From contig NC_039365.1 of NCBI RefSeq assembly GCF_003573695.1, positions 133,139,466-133,203,465 of the forward strand: a DNA stretch of 64,000 nucleotides. The letters run 5' to 3'. The notes below the pieces were generated by a model, which searched no databases, was not told the origin of the DNA, and was given only the letters and a program-made list of their open reading frames with translations. Within the stretch, counting starts at the first letter, position 1, and every line of letters begins with the position of its first letter. The stretch comes from Papaver somniferum (taxonomy: Eukaryota; Streptophyta; Magnoliopsida; Ranunculales; Papaveraceae). A program made the translations under genes and the position numbers. Positions 21,817-32,347 of this stretch are shown in pieces.

Positions 21817-23346
21817 TGATAGACACATTTATGTGTCTAATATGTCTCAATTGTATGTATTGTTAGTACTCAATTTTCTATTTATTTTGTTATTTTATGT
21901 CTTTATAGGTATTTTTAGAGAAATAAGCTCTTGCGGCAAAAATTGGCTCAAAAAGTGGTGTTTTACACCCTAGGATAAAGTACTAAAGACACTCCAGAAA
22001 TGCACCGGAAGAACCCCAGAAATGTCCCGGAGGAACCCCAGAAAAATTACTATTTCAGCCCCAAAAATTACTATTTCCGCCCCAATTGCTAAAGGGACCC
22101 CAGGAATGGATTAGGGGGAGGTCACTTTCTTCCCAGAATTTGAAAATATTTTTGGCGGGAAAATTATTTCATACACTGGCAGATTTTACGGGCATGATTT
22201 GAAAGGGTTATGAGTAGACTAAAGAGCTAAAGTTCAAGGGATAGACTCCTTATGGGTATATGAATATATTTTGAGTGTTGGAATGGCCTGAGTTGGGCCC
22301 AATCGCCGGATATTTTTCACAACAGTTAAAAAAGGAAAATAGGGTTTCAAGTTGATTTATGGAAATTAAAGGAGACTAAAGGCAAGAAAAATAATTCTGA
22401 GGATTCATATACATATTTAGAAGATATTGGAATGATCGAAACATCTCAGAAACGCGTGGAGAAAGAAAATATAGAAATTATTGCTCGTGTAAAATATTTG
22501 TGTTCAATGAAGATTATTTGGAGTTATGACGAGATTCAATGCGTGATATGGGTATAAATAGTCTCTTAGGGTGATGTAGAAGCGGTGTCGAGAGTTTTGG
22601 GAGCTAGGGAGAGCTAGAGAAGACGAAATCATAGTTTACCAAAACTCTGCTGCTGCTGCTGATGATGATGAAGAACACGAAGAACGGACCTGCCAGAGCC
22701 GTCGTTCTTCAACAGTGACAGCGACAGCGGAGTGTGGGTCGTAATTTATTACAGCAATTCATATGTATCGTTCTTGTGTGACGCTTCATGTGGGTCGCAC
22801 ATTAGCTGTTTACACCATTTTCTCTTCTTCTCATCATTTGTAAACCATTTTTGAGCCATAATAAATTATTTTGAGAGCATTGTTACTATGATGAGCTAAT
22901 TCCCTCGTAACCAATGCAATGGAGGAAGCTATTCACGCAACATAAATGGGTAACTATTTCATTTAATTATATAATTCACCTAATCGCTGCTTTTGCAGAG
23001 TTTTAAATTATTTGAATGATTGTCTTAATTATTTGTTATTCAGTTTGATAGGTTATGCTTGGTTTAATCTCTTGATAATCTATGCTTAAGGTTTACAAAT
23101 AATGTGTGAGAATCTGTATGATTGATAGTGAATTAAAGATAAAAGAGGACTTAAGAATTGAATAGAGTTTTGAAATATTTATCATTCAATTTTGCATAAT
23201 AGTGGAATCTAGTGTCTTGGTTACCTCTCGCACCCATTGTTAATAATTTTGTATATAATTTTATTAAACCTTTAAATATAATCTTCACAAGTCCGAGAGT
23301 TTGAACTTCATTACTACAATTACAACCCATCAAAAATCAACAATCA
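21817..23346 (+). repeat. Left LTR of the Athila-like element (1530 bp)
   Basis: It runs from TGATAGACACATTTATGTGTC to CAACAATCA. A TATA box (TATAAATAG) is at 22553-22561. A CTG/GATGAT trinucleotide run follows near 22648-22672. The family also appears as an inverted solo LTR at 48573-50113. Confidence 0.9.
22553..22561 (+). promoter_or_regulatory. TATA box of the Athila-like LTR
   Basis: TATAAATAG is retained in the right LTR (27917-27925) and in the solo LTR (complement at 49403-49411). Confidence 0.65.
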
Positions 23347-23349
23347 TTT

Positions 23350-23366
23350 TGGCGCCGCCGACGCGG
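23350..23366 (+). other. Primer-binding site, Athila type
   Basis: TGGCGCCGCCGACGCGG starts three bases after the LTR. Athila elements typically begin the PBS TGGCGCCG; pairing to a specific tRNA was not checked. Confidence 0.75.
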
Positions 23367-24390
23367 ATTTGTGCTTAGGTAGAATTTTTAGGTTTTTATT
23401 ATTTTTTTTACTATTATTTGTTCCTTTTTACGTTTTTTTTGTGTCTTTGATTTACAGGTTCGAAGTGGAATACTAAGGACTTGGGAACAAAAAGCTTAAA
23501 GCTAAAAGAGAAGAAAAAAAAGACATAATTTTTTTTTTAGGATTTGTAAATAGGCTTTATTTTTCATAATTTTTGTAATTTTTGGACTTTTTATTTGGAC
23601 TTTATTCTGGACAATTGGACTTTATTCTTTTTTTAACCCTACGGAAGGGTATTATTATTAAAAAATAAATAAATTATATAAACTGTATGCAGGGAAGGAC
23701 GACGATTACTATATCGTCTCGGCCCCTCGGGTTCGTACATGACATATGAGTCGTGGCCCGAGTCGACTTCAACGGTTCATCCCCCGTCTGGTACGGGAGG
23801 TAAGTCCATCGAAACACTCGCGAATCTCCTGTCAGCGGGTTTACTGTATTCCTTAAGGTGATTCATTGATTGAGGACGAATTTGGACTGTTTTTAAATTC
23901 CTAGTAAAGGGCAAGGCCTGGCCAATACAAGATAAGGGTTCGGATTTCATCACCGCTCCCTTCTTGCCCTCCTTAGGAAAACGAAACCTAACGCGAACCC
24001 AAGCTTAAAATTTGGAATAGAACGAGACCGATAGGGTAACGAGCTTAACAGGAAACTCGTTCGAAAAATATTGGTTGCTCTTTAAGCACACTCCAAAGTT
24101 CAAGATGGTTTCTGTGAGTTGAATGCGTGACTGCGCCGCCTTGTGATAGCGGTGAGGCCTTGGGTATCAAAGCTCCACTGAGCTTCCCTCGCCTCAATTC
24201 AACTTACTTTGACTCGGATTGATTCCAGAGGGGTTTGCTTAAATTGTAGCGAATTCCCTTTCGAAAGATAGAAGCTGGTCTAGAAACAATCTAAGTGGAG
24301 CCATCATGCTTTTTGTTTGCTAGATTTATAGGTTTGATTTGGTCGAGTCAGCCTTGTTTGTGATTGTGTAGAATTCCCTTGCAATTAAGA
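23367..24390 (+). other. Untranslated leader of the Athila-like element
   Basis: About 1 kb of non-coding sequence lies between PBS and ORF. A T/A-rich first third (23390-23690) is followed by a GC-richer part with short CG-rich stretches (23695-24080). I see no coding frame or clear splice signals. Confidence 0.6.
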
Positions 24391-26031
24391 ATGTCGAGCT
24401 GGTATGATAGAAGCCAATACAATGAATATCGACCTGAATTTGAATATGGACATCATCAGTTTTATTACCATGGTGGGAATAGTGGTTGGGAACGCCAAAC
24501 TTTTCAAGGTTATGGTTCATACCATGGTGAGCCCAATCACTATCCTCACAACCATCAGTCATACGAGAAAAATTCTGCTAATTCCTCTTTACTTGAGTCG
24601 ACACGTAAGTTAGCTGAGACATCACGTAAGTTCGCTGAAATGAATAACTTAGTTATGGACGAAAATAATGCAATGAGTAAACTTTCTTTACCTGATTTCC
24701 TAGATTACGTCAGGAATTCATGTGAGTCGGCCCAAAAGCTTTTGTTAGAGACCCAGAATAGAACTTCTCTAAAAGATCTAAATTTCCAAAATAGTGTTTC
24801 CAATTTTACCCTTGATGTAAATAGTGAATATTTGCCTAATCTAGAGGACGAGGTTAGAATAAAAGACACTACTTATTTAGATAAGGTTCAATCATCTTCG
24901 TACGATGATGATGAGGATAGCAGTAATGAAGAATCTGAAATATGTAGGCATAGTGATCAGGAGTCTAGTAATCCAATTGAGCTGTATAGTGATTATATTA
25001 TTTCTAGTTTAAATCCAAATAATTTTTATGATTATTCACCTATTCAAAAGGACGAGGATTTGATTAGGGATACCACTGTTTTAGACGATGTAGTTTTTCA
25101 TTTTAATTACGAAGCCGATAGTGGTTTAGAGGAACGGGTTCATTTCGAAAATTCTATTTTAGAGTCTAGCGACTTAGAAACAATAGTCTTGGAAAAAGAA
25201 GATAGACCCGTAGAGATGAGTAAAGATGCACTACCTGATAATAACTTAGAAGAATCTCTTGAATATTTTAAGGACTCTGAAGATACGGAAATTCAAGAAA
25301 TAATTAGAGGTCTATCTAGAGACACTGAAAACTCTAAGTTTGGGGGTGATTATCACTTTCCTAGTGCCTTACCTTTAACTCTCAGAAAGTCCCCACACTT
25401 AGGACTTGATATCTCTGCCTCGACCATTTTGCAAGATTACCTTCATACTCGTTTTCCCGAACCTAATGATGTCCAGGAAGAAGTTCAGTCGTTAGAAACC
25501 CATCCTCTGGTTGATGTGGTTTGCCCAGGCTATGATACCCAGATTGACTTTGTTTTCCCACCAAATAGTTTTCTTCCAAATGTGGGAACGTTTATATTTC
25601 AAATGTGTCGAATATTAAGTTGTGAGACTAAACTTAAATGCTTTAGGAAATTAGAATCGACACATTTTCTTAAGAATGACCACTACTCTCATTTTGGTCA
25701 ATATTGTATTATTGACTTAGAGGATCCTCAGTTATTTAGGTTATTATTGTGCGCTTCTAAGATCATATCTGAGTTTTTCCAGACTCTAGGACCTAATGAT
25801 TCGGATCCCACCTATGAAGAAACGCAACCTATGAAAATATTTTATTTAGACCCTTTCTTAGAACCTGAACCTGAACCACAATTAGATATAAATATCTTAA
25901 TCAGGAAACTAGATAAGGGCATGTTATCCTTGTTCACTTTCTTGGTTTATTGTAGTTTCCTTTGGTCATCTCTTTTTGGTTTTGAAGACCCACAGTTATT
26001 TCGGCTGTTACTTTTTGATTCTATGAGGTGA
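24391..26031 (+). CDS. Unknown 546-residue protein of the Athila-like element
   Basis: I chose the ATG at 24391 (MSSWYDRSQY); the frame is open nine codons further but has no upstream ATG. I recognise no family. Residues 1-60 are rich in Tyr, His and Gly. Residues 65-85 form a Lys/Glu helix (TRKLAETSRKFAEMN). Residues 150-320 are strongly acidic and Ser-rich. A motif I(K/R)DTT(Y/V)LD occurs twice (about 157 and 225), and EDPQLFRLLL twice (about 444 and 532). Residues 511-531 are strongly hydrophobic (MLSLFTFLVYCSFLWSS) and could cross a membrane. No CCHC knuckle, DSG protease or YxDD motif is present. It could be a diverged gag, an env-like or extra ORF, or a captured sequence. That it is the only long open frame in an otherwise non-coding element suggests it matters to the element, but this is inference. 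Confidence 0.7.
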   Translation: MSSWYDRSQYNEYRPEFEYGHHQFYYHGGNSGWERQTFQGYGSYHGEPNHYPHNHQSYEKNSANSSLLESTRKLAETSRKFAEMNNLVMDENNAMSKLSLPDFLDYVRNSCESAQKLLLETQNRTSLKDLNFQNSVSNFTLDVNSEYLPNLEDEVRIKDTTYLDKVQSSSYDDDEDSSNEESEICRHSDQESSNPIELYSDYIISSLNPNNFYDYSPIQKDEDLIRDTTVLDDVVFHFNYEADSGLEERVHFENSILESSDLETIVLEKEDRPVEMSKDALPDNNLEESLEYFKDSEDTEIQEIIRGLSRDTENSKFGGDYHFPSALPLTLRKSPHLGLDISASTILQDYLHTRFPEPNDVQEEVQSLETHPLVDVVCPGYDTQIDFVFPPNSFLPNVGTFIFQMCRILSCETKLKCFRKLESTHFLKNDHYSHFGQYCIIDLEDPQLFRLLLCASKIISEFFQTLGPNDSDPTYEETQPMKIFYLDPFLEPEPEPQLDINILIRKLDKGMLSLFTFLVYCSFLWSSLFGFEDPQLFRLLLFDSMR

Positions 26032-27195
26032 CTAATTCCTTCCGATGTCTGGCTGAAGACTTTAAACTTAGCACTTCTTGGGAGGTAACCCAATCTCATG
26101 CAACACGGTAATATCTTTCCTTATCTCTTTTGCTTCAAATGGTAACAGTTTCTCCTTGTTCATGCTTTTAATTTCATCTTTAGAACATTGAGGACAATGT
26201 TAGATTTAAGTTTGGGGGTATGGGAGAAAATTTTTAGTTGCAGTATGAATAAATAAACTCCAGAGCCTAGAAATTTATGCGTATTTAGGATGGCACTAAC
26301 CAATCTAAGTGGATGGAAGCATTTTGGTTGTAGGAGTTGAGGAACCAATCTGAATAGATGGAAACATCTAAAGAGTCTATTCATAAAAGCACAGAGCTCA
26401 GGTGTTAGAAATAACATGATAGTTTCACCATATCTCGTTGAATCCTTTTCACTTCTATTTTTATTTTATTTTGTTTTTAAACCATGTTTCTCTAAGTTAT
26501 AGGTGGGGCCCACGATTCAAGTTGTTACCAATGCTAGGATGAATTAGAGTGATTGAGTTACCAAAAAAAAAAAAATTTGAGACCAGACCATTCGACCAAA
26601 AGTAAAATTTAATAAAGTCGACCACTGGTACCTTGTATATGCCAGTTGTGTTGACCTAGAGTTAGGTTATCGACCACTGGTACCCTTGTATATGCCAGTG
26701 TGTTGATATTAGTCAGACTAGTATCTCAATCCATTAGGATAGGTTCATTTTGGCGGAGGCCTTCAGACAGATATGGGAAACGCCTTTCACTTAGTAAACA
26801 TCAAAACCATCTATGTTTTTCTATATCCATCTCTTAATCTTTCCATGTGATTAGTTTGACTCCGAATATGATGTCCATAGTGCAACTATCTGAGTAGAGC
26901 TCTGTCACTTATATATGAATTTTAGTATGCTTGAGTGCAAACTCGTGTACATCAATTGGAATTTCGCATCAGGGTACTTCCTTTTGTAGTCAATAAGTAT
27001 GCCAACCAAGGAGATTCTTTAGTGCCTTCCAAGGTTCGTTGTAGATAGCTAGGGTCTGGAGTATTGGTTTTGTGGGTACACCTCTGGTAAACCCTCCCGA
27101 GATTAACTCGGTCACTAGGGACACCTAGTGAGTTAGGATTTTATTTTCAATATTAGTTTTGCTCGAGGACTAGCAAATAATAAGTTTGGGGGTGT
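26032..27195 (+). other. 3' non-coding part with purine tract and small repeat
   Basis: This region has no gene. A 42-bp sequence with CGACCACTGGTACC and TGTATATGCCAGT is repeated at about 26618-26662 and 26669-26711. TAAGTTTGGGGGT occurs near 26208 and again at 27181-27193, right before the right LTR, where it acts as the polypurine tract. An A-run is at 26562-26574. Confidence 0.65.
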
Positions 27196-28711
27196 TGATA
27201 GACACATTTATGTGTCTAATATGTCTCAATTGTATGTATTGTTAGTACTCGATTTTCTATTTATTTTGTTATTTTATGTCTTTATAGGTATTTTTAGAGA
27301 AATAAGCTCTTGCGGCAAAAATTGGCTCAAAAGTGGTGTTTTACACCCTAGGATAAAGTACTAAAGACACTCCAGAAATGCACTGGAAGAACCCCAGAAA
27401 TGTCCCGGAGGAACCCCAGAAAAATTACTGTTTCAGACCCAAAAATTACTATTTCCTCCTTAATTGCTAAAGGGACCCCAGGAATGGATTAGGGGGAGGT
27501 CACTTTCTTCCCAGAAATTGAAAATATTTTTGGCGGGAAAATTATTTCATACACTGGCAGATTTTACGGACATGATTTGAAAGGGTTATGAGTAGACTAA
27601 AGAGCTGAAATTCAAGGGATAGACTCCTTATGGGTATATGAATATATTTTGAGTGTTGGAATGGCCTGAGTTGGGCCCAATCGCCGGATATTTTTCACAA
27701 CAGTTAAAAAAGGAAAATAGGGTTTCAAGTTGACTTATGGAAATTAAAGGAGACTAAAGGCAAGAAAAATAATTCTGAGGATTCATATACATATTTAGAA
27801 GATATTGGAATGATCGAAACATCTCAGAAACGCGTGGAGAAAGAAAATATAGAAATTATTGCCCGTGGAAAATATTTGTGTTTGGAGTTATGACGAGATT
27901 CAATGCGTGATATGGATATAAATAGTCTCTTAGGGTGATGTAGAAGCGGTGTCGAGAGTTTTGGGAGCTAGGGAGAGCTAGAGAAGACGAAATCAGAGTT
28001 TAACAAAACTCTACTGTTGCTGCTGCTGATGATGAAGAACACGAAGAACGGACCTGCCAGAGCAGTCGTTCTTCAACAGTGACAGCGACAGCGGAGTGTG
28101 GGTCGTAATTTATTACAGCAATTCATATGTATCGTTCTTGTGTGACGCTTCCTGTGGGTCGCACATTAGCTGTTTACACCATTTTCTCTTCTTCTCATCA
28201 TTTGTAAACCATTTTTTGAGCCATAATAAATTATTTTGAGAGCATTTTTACTATGATGAGCTAATTCCCTTGTAACCAATGCAATGGAGGAAGCTATTCA
28301 CGCAACATAAATGGGTAACTATTTCATTTAATTATATAATTCACCTAATCGTTGTTTTTGCAGAGTTTTAAATTATTTGAATGATTGTCTTAATTATTTG
28401 TTATTCAGTTTGATAGGTTATGCTTGGTTTAATCTCTTGATAATCTATGCTTAAGGTTTAAAAATAATGTTTGAGAATCTGTATGATTGATAGTGAATTA
28501 AAGATAAAATAGGACTTAAGAATTGAATAGAGTTTTGAAATATTTATCATTCAATTTTGCATAATAGTGGAATCTAGTGTCTTGGTTACCTCTCGCACCC
28601 ATTGTTAATAATTTTGTATATAATTTTATTAAACCTTTAAATTTAATCTTCACAAGTCCGAGAGTTTGAACTTCATTACTACAATTACAACCCATCAAAA
28701 ATCAACAATCG
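27196..28711 (+). repeat. Right LTR of the Athila-like element (1516 bp)
   Basis: It starts TGATAGACAC and ends CAACAATCG before the duplicated GATGT. Compared with the left LTR it has substitutions and a short deletion near 27888. Confidence 0.9.
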
Positions 28712-29059
28712 GATGTCAATATGATTGTTAAGCCACCAATCAAGGAAAAAGAGAAATTTCCAGTAACTCCTTCCTTGAAAAGAAAAAGGAGGAATACAAG
28801 AAATCCAAGGGTCGTCCCTTTTAACTCTCAGAAGTTTTCCGATGTTCTTGATGAGTTGAAGGAAGTAAGAAAGGAGATTAGTGAAATAAAGGATTGCGTT
28901 TCAATATCTTTGGAAATTCAGAAGACCCTGGTTCGACATCATCAGCCAAGACGGTTTGTTGGTATTGACTCCTTCCTCCATGAACCTTATATTCCAATGG
29001 CTGATGACGACAAGGAGTTCGGGAATGTTAAGGAATTTCTCAAAGACATTATTGCCTAG

Positions 29060-30366
29060 TATGTCTTCTTTTTTAGTTTAGTTGGAAGAATAACTAGTGC
29101 TTGAATAGCAATTATTGTGACTACACGTAGCCATTATGTTTCATCTTCTTGTTCTTTTTAGGTTTATTTGGTATTAAATTCTAAAGATATTTGGAGGATG
29201 ATGTTTTGCAGTATTAATCTTTATGATTTGTGATATTGCAATTTGTTATGGGGTATTTGTGTTTATGACCGTGAACTATGTTTGTCCCATACTTTGTCAA
29301 AAGTAAAGTCGTTTGTGATCGTATTCACGTACTGGTAAAAGAATGAATGGACTTTTGACAAATACAAAAGTTAAGCCTATATTGTCAAACTTTTGATGGA
29401 AGATAGGTTAAAATCTTTTGTTTTCAAGGATTATGTCTATTAATTGTCTTTATGCAAATAGTGATTGAAGATAGAATGAATCCTTGTGTATTCCGGAGTA
29501 TTAATCATCCCTGATCCATATTTTATGTATTACTGTGAGGCTCCGTAATGTATCTTATGTTGAGCACTACACAACCAAGTTGATATTTTAGCTTAGTTGG
29601 TGTTCCGTGAGATATGTTATGTCGAGCATATTGAACTAAATTAATCATCTTGTTTGGTTATTTAGTTATTGCTCTGTAAGTTTTCTTATGTCGAGCAAAA
29701 AAAATGACAATTAAATTGATTACTTTTATGATTAGTTTGGTTGTGTATTCCAATTAGATTAATTATGGGATCTCTTGTAATTAATCTAGTTGAGTATTTT
29801 CGTGTCTCCATAAGTTCTCTTATGTTGAGCATAATCAATTGAATTGATCACCTCTTGTGTTTAATTTGATTGTGTATTCCGATTAAATTAATCATGGGTT
29901 TACCTGTGATTAATTTGATTGAGTTTTTTGGATATAGAAAATCGTTCTCATGGTTTTTGGTGTCCAATAAAATCCTTCTTTTCGTTTGAAATTAAGGTCG
30001 CTCTTGTTGTTCTTTCGGGAATGACATCAAATGGGGGAGAGTTCTTTTGAACTTGTGCTTAATGGTCATATATTGAGGGTTGTGCGGCTGTGGAATTTTA
30101 GAGAGGTTATCTTGTATCTTTAAACTCCTTGATGAATGCATTTAGCTTCGGCTTTATGATTGCATCTAAATTAGTTGGTATGTATTTTATTCCTTTTGTC
30201 ATGAAATGTCTCTCTCGGAAATTTCATTATGATCCTGTTCTTGTACCTTTGCCAATTTTCTTGACAAAAATGGGGAGAATTAATATGTAGTCCATACTAC
30301 AAACAACCAACATATCACCCTGATATGCATAACTTAGCTTACTGCCTTCAATTACGACTGACATTG
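29060..30366 (+). other. Non-coding 3' tail of Copia A
   Basis: No gene is visible. From about 29530 to 29940, four to five degenerate units of 80-100 bp contain TTATGT(T/C)GAGCA and ATTAAATTGATTA-type segments. The segment 29995-30290, including GCCAATTTTCTTGACAAAAA and TGGGGAGAATTA, matches 52315-52590 of copy C. The last bases, about 30300-30366, match nothing else I could find here. They end in CATTG, the target duplication of the next element. Confidence 0.6.
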
Positions 30367-30589
30367 TGTTGATGGTGGTTTTTAGCTTATGGTTAAAATC
30401 GTAAAACCTTAGTCAAACAGTGACGTCACACTTGAGTAATAATGTCGCCACTAGCACATTTATTGAACCATTCAACATGTTTGCGTACAATTACCGGGGT
30501 ACCTTTTTTATGTATATGCCATGCTCCACGGCAGAGCCCTCGGTACTGACTGGCATCGACTCTACACATGCCATCCACGCATGCTAGCC

Positions 30590-31195
30590 AAACGTGCCAA
30601 TGGCATGCTATGCCAGCCACATCTACCCGCCAAAGGCATGCCAACCGCACCACCGTGCCAATGGCATGCCATGCCAGCCACATCTCCGCGCCAAAGACAT
30701 GCCAACCATGCCATCCACACCACCGTGCCAATGGCATGCCATACCAGCCACATCTCTGCGCCAAAGACATGTCAACTATGCCAGCCACACCACCGTGCCA
30801 ATGGCATGCCATGCCATCCACATCCTCGCGCCAAAGGCATGCCAACCATGCCAGCCTCACCACCGTGCCAATGGCATGCTATGCCAGCTACATCTCCGCG
30901 CCAAAGAAATGTCGACCATGCCAGCCGCTCCACCGTGCCAATGGCATGCCATGCCAGCCACATCTCCGCGCCAAAGGCATGTCGACCATGCCATCCGCAC
31001 CACCATGCCAGCCACATCTCCGCGCCAAAGGCATGCCAACCATGCCATCCGCACCACCGTGCCAATGGCATGCCATGCCAGCAACATCTCCGCGCCAAAG
31101 GCATGCCGACCATGCCATCTGCACCATCGTTCCAATGGCATGCCATGCCAACCATACCTCCGCACCAAGGCCATGCCGACCATGCCTCCATGTTG
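30590..31195. repeat. CATGCC-rich ~69-bp tandem array
   Basis: Repeated units of CCACATCTCCGCGCCAAAGG, CATGCC(A/G)ACCATGCCA and CACCACCGTGCCAATGGC run in tandem. They are the reverse complement of the 69-bp array of region 1. Most units contain the perfect 12-bp palindrome ATGGCATGCCAT. All frames on both strands stay open because of the unit length and composition. Confidence 0.8.
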
Positions 31196-32335
31196 ATGGC
31201 TGCTAAACGAAGGGTTGCAACAATCAACGACCACCCTTCCTTGTGAGATACAAATCTCAGCCGTCCAAGTTCGCCACCAAACGCGTGGCAACTTTTGGCC
31301 CAATACCAAGCCCTAATTTTGGCCGCGCCTAAACTATGCCAAAACCCTAATTTTGGCCGCGCCTAAGATTATGCCAAAATCCTAGCTTGGCCGCGCCTAA
31401 ACCATGTTGTCCATGCCTCCATGCCGCTGGCTGCCAAACGAAGGGTTGAAACAATCAACGGCCAGCCTTCCTTCTGAGATACAAATCTCAGCCGTCCAAG
31501 TTCGCCACCAAACGTGTGGAAACTTTTGGCCCAATGCCAAGCCCTAATTTTGGCCGCGCCTAAGACTATGACAAAATCCTAGCTTGGCCGCGCCTAAACC
31601 ATGCCAAAGCCATGCGTGCAATGCCTCCATGTCGCTAGATGCCAAACGAGGGGTTGCAACAATCAACGGCCATCCTTCCTTCTGAGATACAAATCTTAGC
31701 CATCCAAGTTCGCCACCAAACGCGTGGCAACTTTTGGCCCAATGCCAATCCCTAATTTTGATCGCGCCTAAAACTATGCCAAAATCCTAGCTTGGCCACG
31801 CCTAAACCATGCCAGAGCCATGCCGTCCATGCCTCCATGCCACTGGATGCCAAACGGAAGGTTTCAACAATCAACGGTTGTCCTTCCTCCTGAGATGCAG
31901 ATCTCAGCCGTACAAACTTGCCACCAAACGACTTGTGGAAACCTCTTGGCCACGGCAACAAAGCCCTAATTTGGCCACGCCAAAGCCATTCCGGCCATGC
32001 CTTCATGCTACTGGCTGCCGAACGGAAGGTTGCAACAATCAACTGCTATCCTTCCCCCTGAGATGCAGATCTTAGCCGTACAAACTTGCCACCAAACGAC
32101 TTTTGGTAACCTTTGGCTACGCTACCAACTCTTTGGCCACGACACGTACTTAGCTATGCCAATTCTTTAGTCATGGCACCAAACCCTAATTATCCACGCC
32201 AAGAGCATGCGCAAGCCATGCCAGCACCATGACCACGCCACCGGCTACCAACGGATGGTAACCACAATCAACGGCTAACCTTCCTCTCAAGATGCGAAAT
32301 CTCGGCCGTCGAAAGTCACCACCGAACCGGCAAGC
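31195..32335. repeat. ~220-bp tandem array in left LTR
   Basis: About five diverged units contain CAACAATCAACGGCCA, GAGATACAAATCTCAGCCGT and CCTAATTTTGGCCGCGCCTA. They are the counterpart of the ~200-bp array in region 1. The right LTR has a matching set at about 43915-45280. Confidence 0.75.
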
Positions 32336-32347
32336 CTCTCAATCTTA

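Larger units (their letters stand above)
21817..28711 (+). mobile_element. Athila-like non-autonomous LTR retrotransposon, complete
   Basis: Two LTRs (21817-23346 and 27196-28711) start TGATAGACAC. They are flanked by a perfect 5-bp duplication GATGT (21812-21816 and 28712-28716). The left LTR ends CAATCA; the right one ends CAATCG, a single change of the terminal base. The PBS TGGCGCCGCCGACGCGG (23350-23366) and the tract TTTGGGGGTG before the right LTR fit the Athila lineage of Ty3 elements. The 3.85-kb internal region has one long frame (24391-26031) and no reverse transcriptase, integrase or RNase H. The LTRs are similar but carry indels, including 12 bp missing from the right LTR near 27888, so the insertion is not very recent. 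Confidence 0.9.
21794..29059 (+). pseudogene. Copia ORF2 (small coiled-coil protein), split by an insertion
   Basis: The start ATGTCTTTGGATGGAAAAGA at 21794 matches the second ORF of copy B (63517-63903). After codon GAT and GT the frame is broken by the 21817-28711 element. It resumes at 28717 after the duplicated GATGT and runs to TAG at 29057-29059. Before insertion it would have encoded about 120 residues: a basic Lys/Arg patch (LKRKRRN), a heptad-like helix (FSDVLDELKEVRKEISEIKD), then QPRRF and an acidic end (ADDDKEFGN). The function is unknown and no known domain is recognised. The similarity of A and B over this frame is the main evidence that it is a real element gene. Confidence 0.65.
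17792..30366 (+). mobile_element. Copia (Sirevirus-like) element A, 3' truncated, interrupted
   Basis: The order is LTR (17792-19893), PBS (19896-19907), gag (20035-21489), short spacer and ORF2. ORF2 is split by the Athila-like element at 21817-28711 and resumes at 28717. Beyond ORF2 (29060-30366) there is only non-coding tail, and no 3' LTR is seen before the 15.6-kb element begins at 30367. No protease, integrase, reverse transcriptase or RNase H occurs between gag and the tail. Sister copy B (59252 onward) has the same LTR, gag and ORF2 in the same order, so lack of pol right after gag is a family property. The exact right boundary of A, somewhere in about 30290-30366, is uncertain. Confidence 0.75.

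Noticed and set aside
24364..24390. Upstream extension of the 546-residue protein.
   Set aside because: The frame is open but begins only with TTG. In a eukaryote the ATG at 24391 is the better start.
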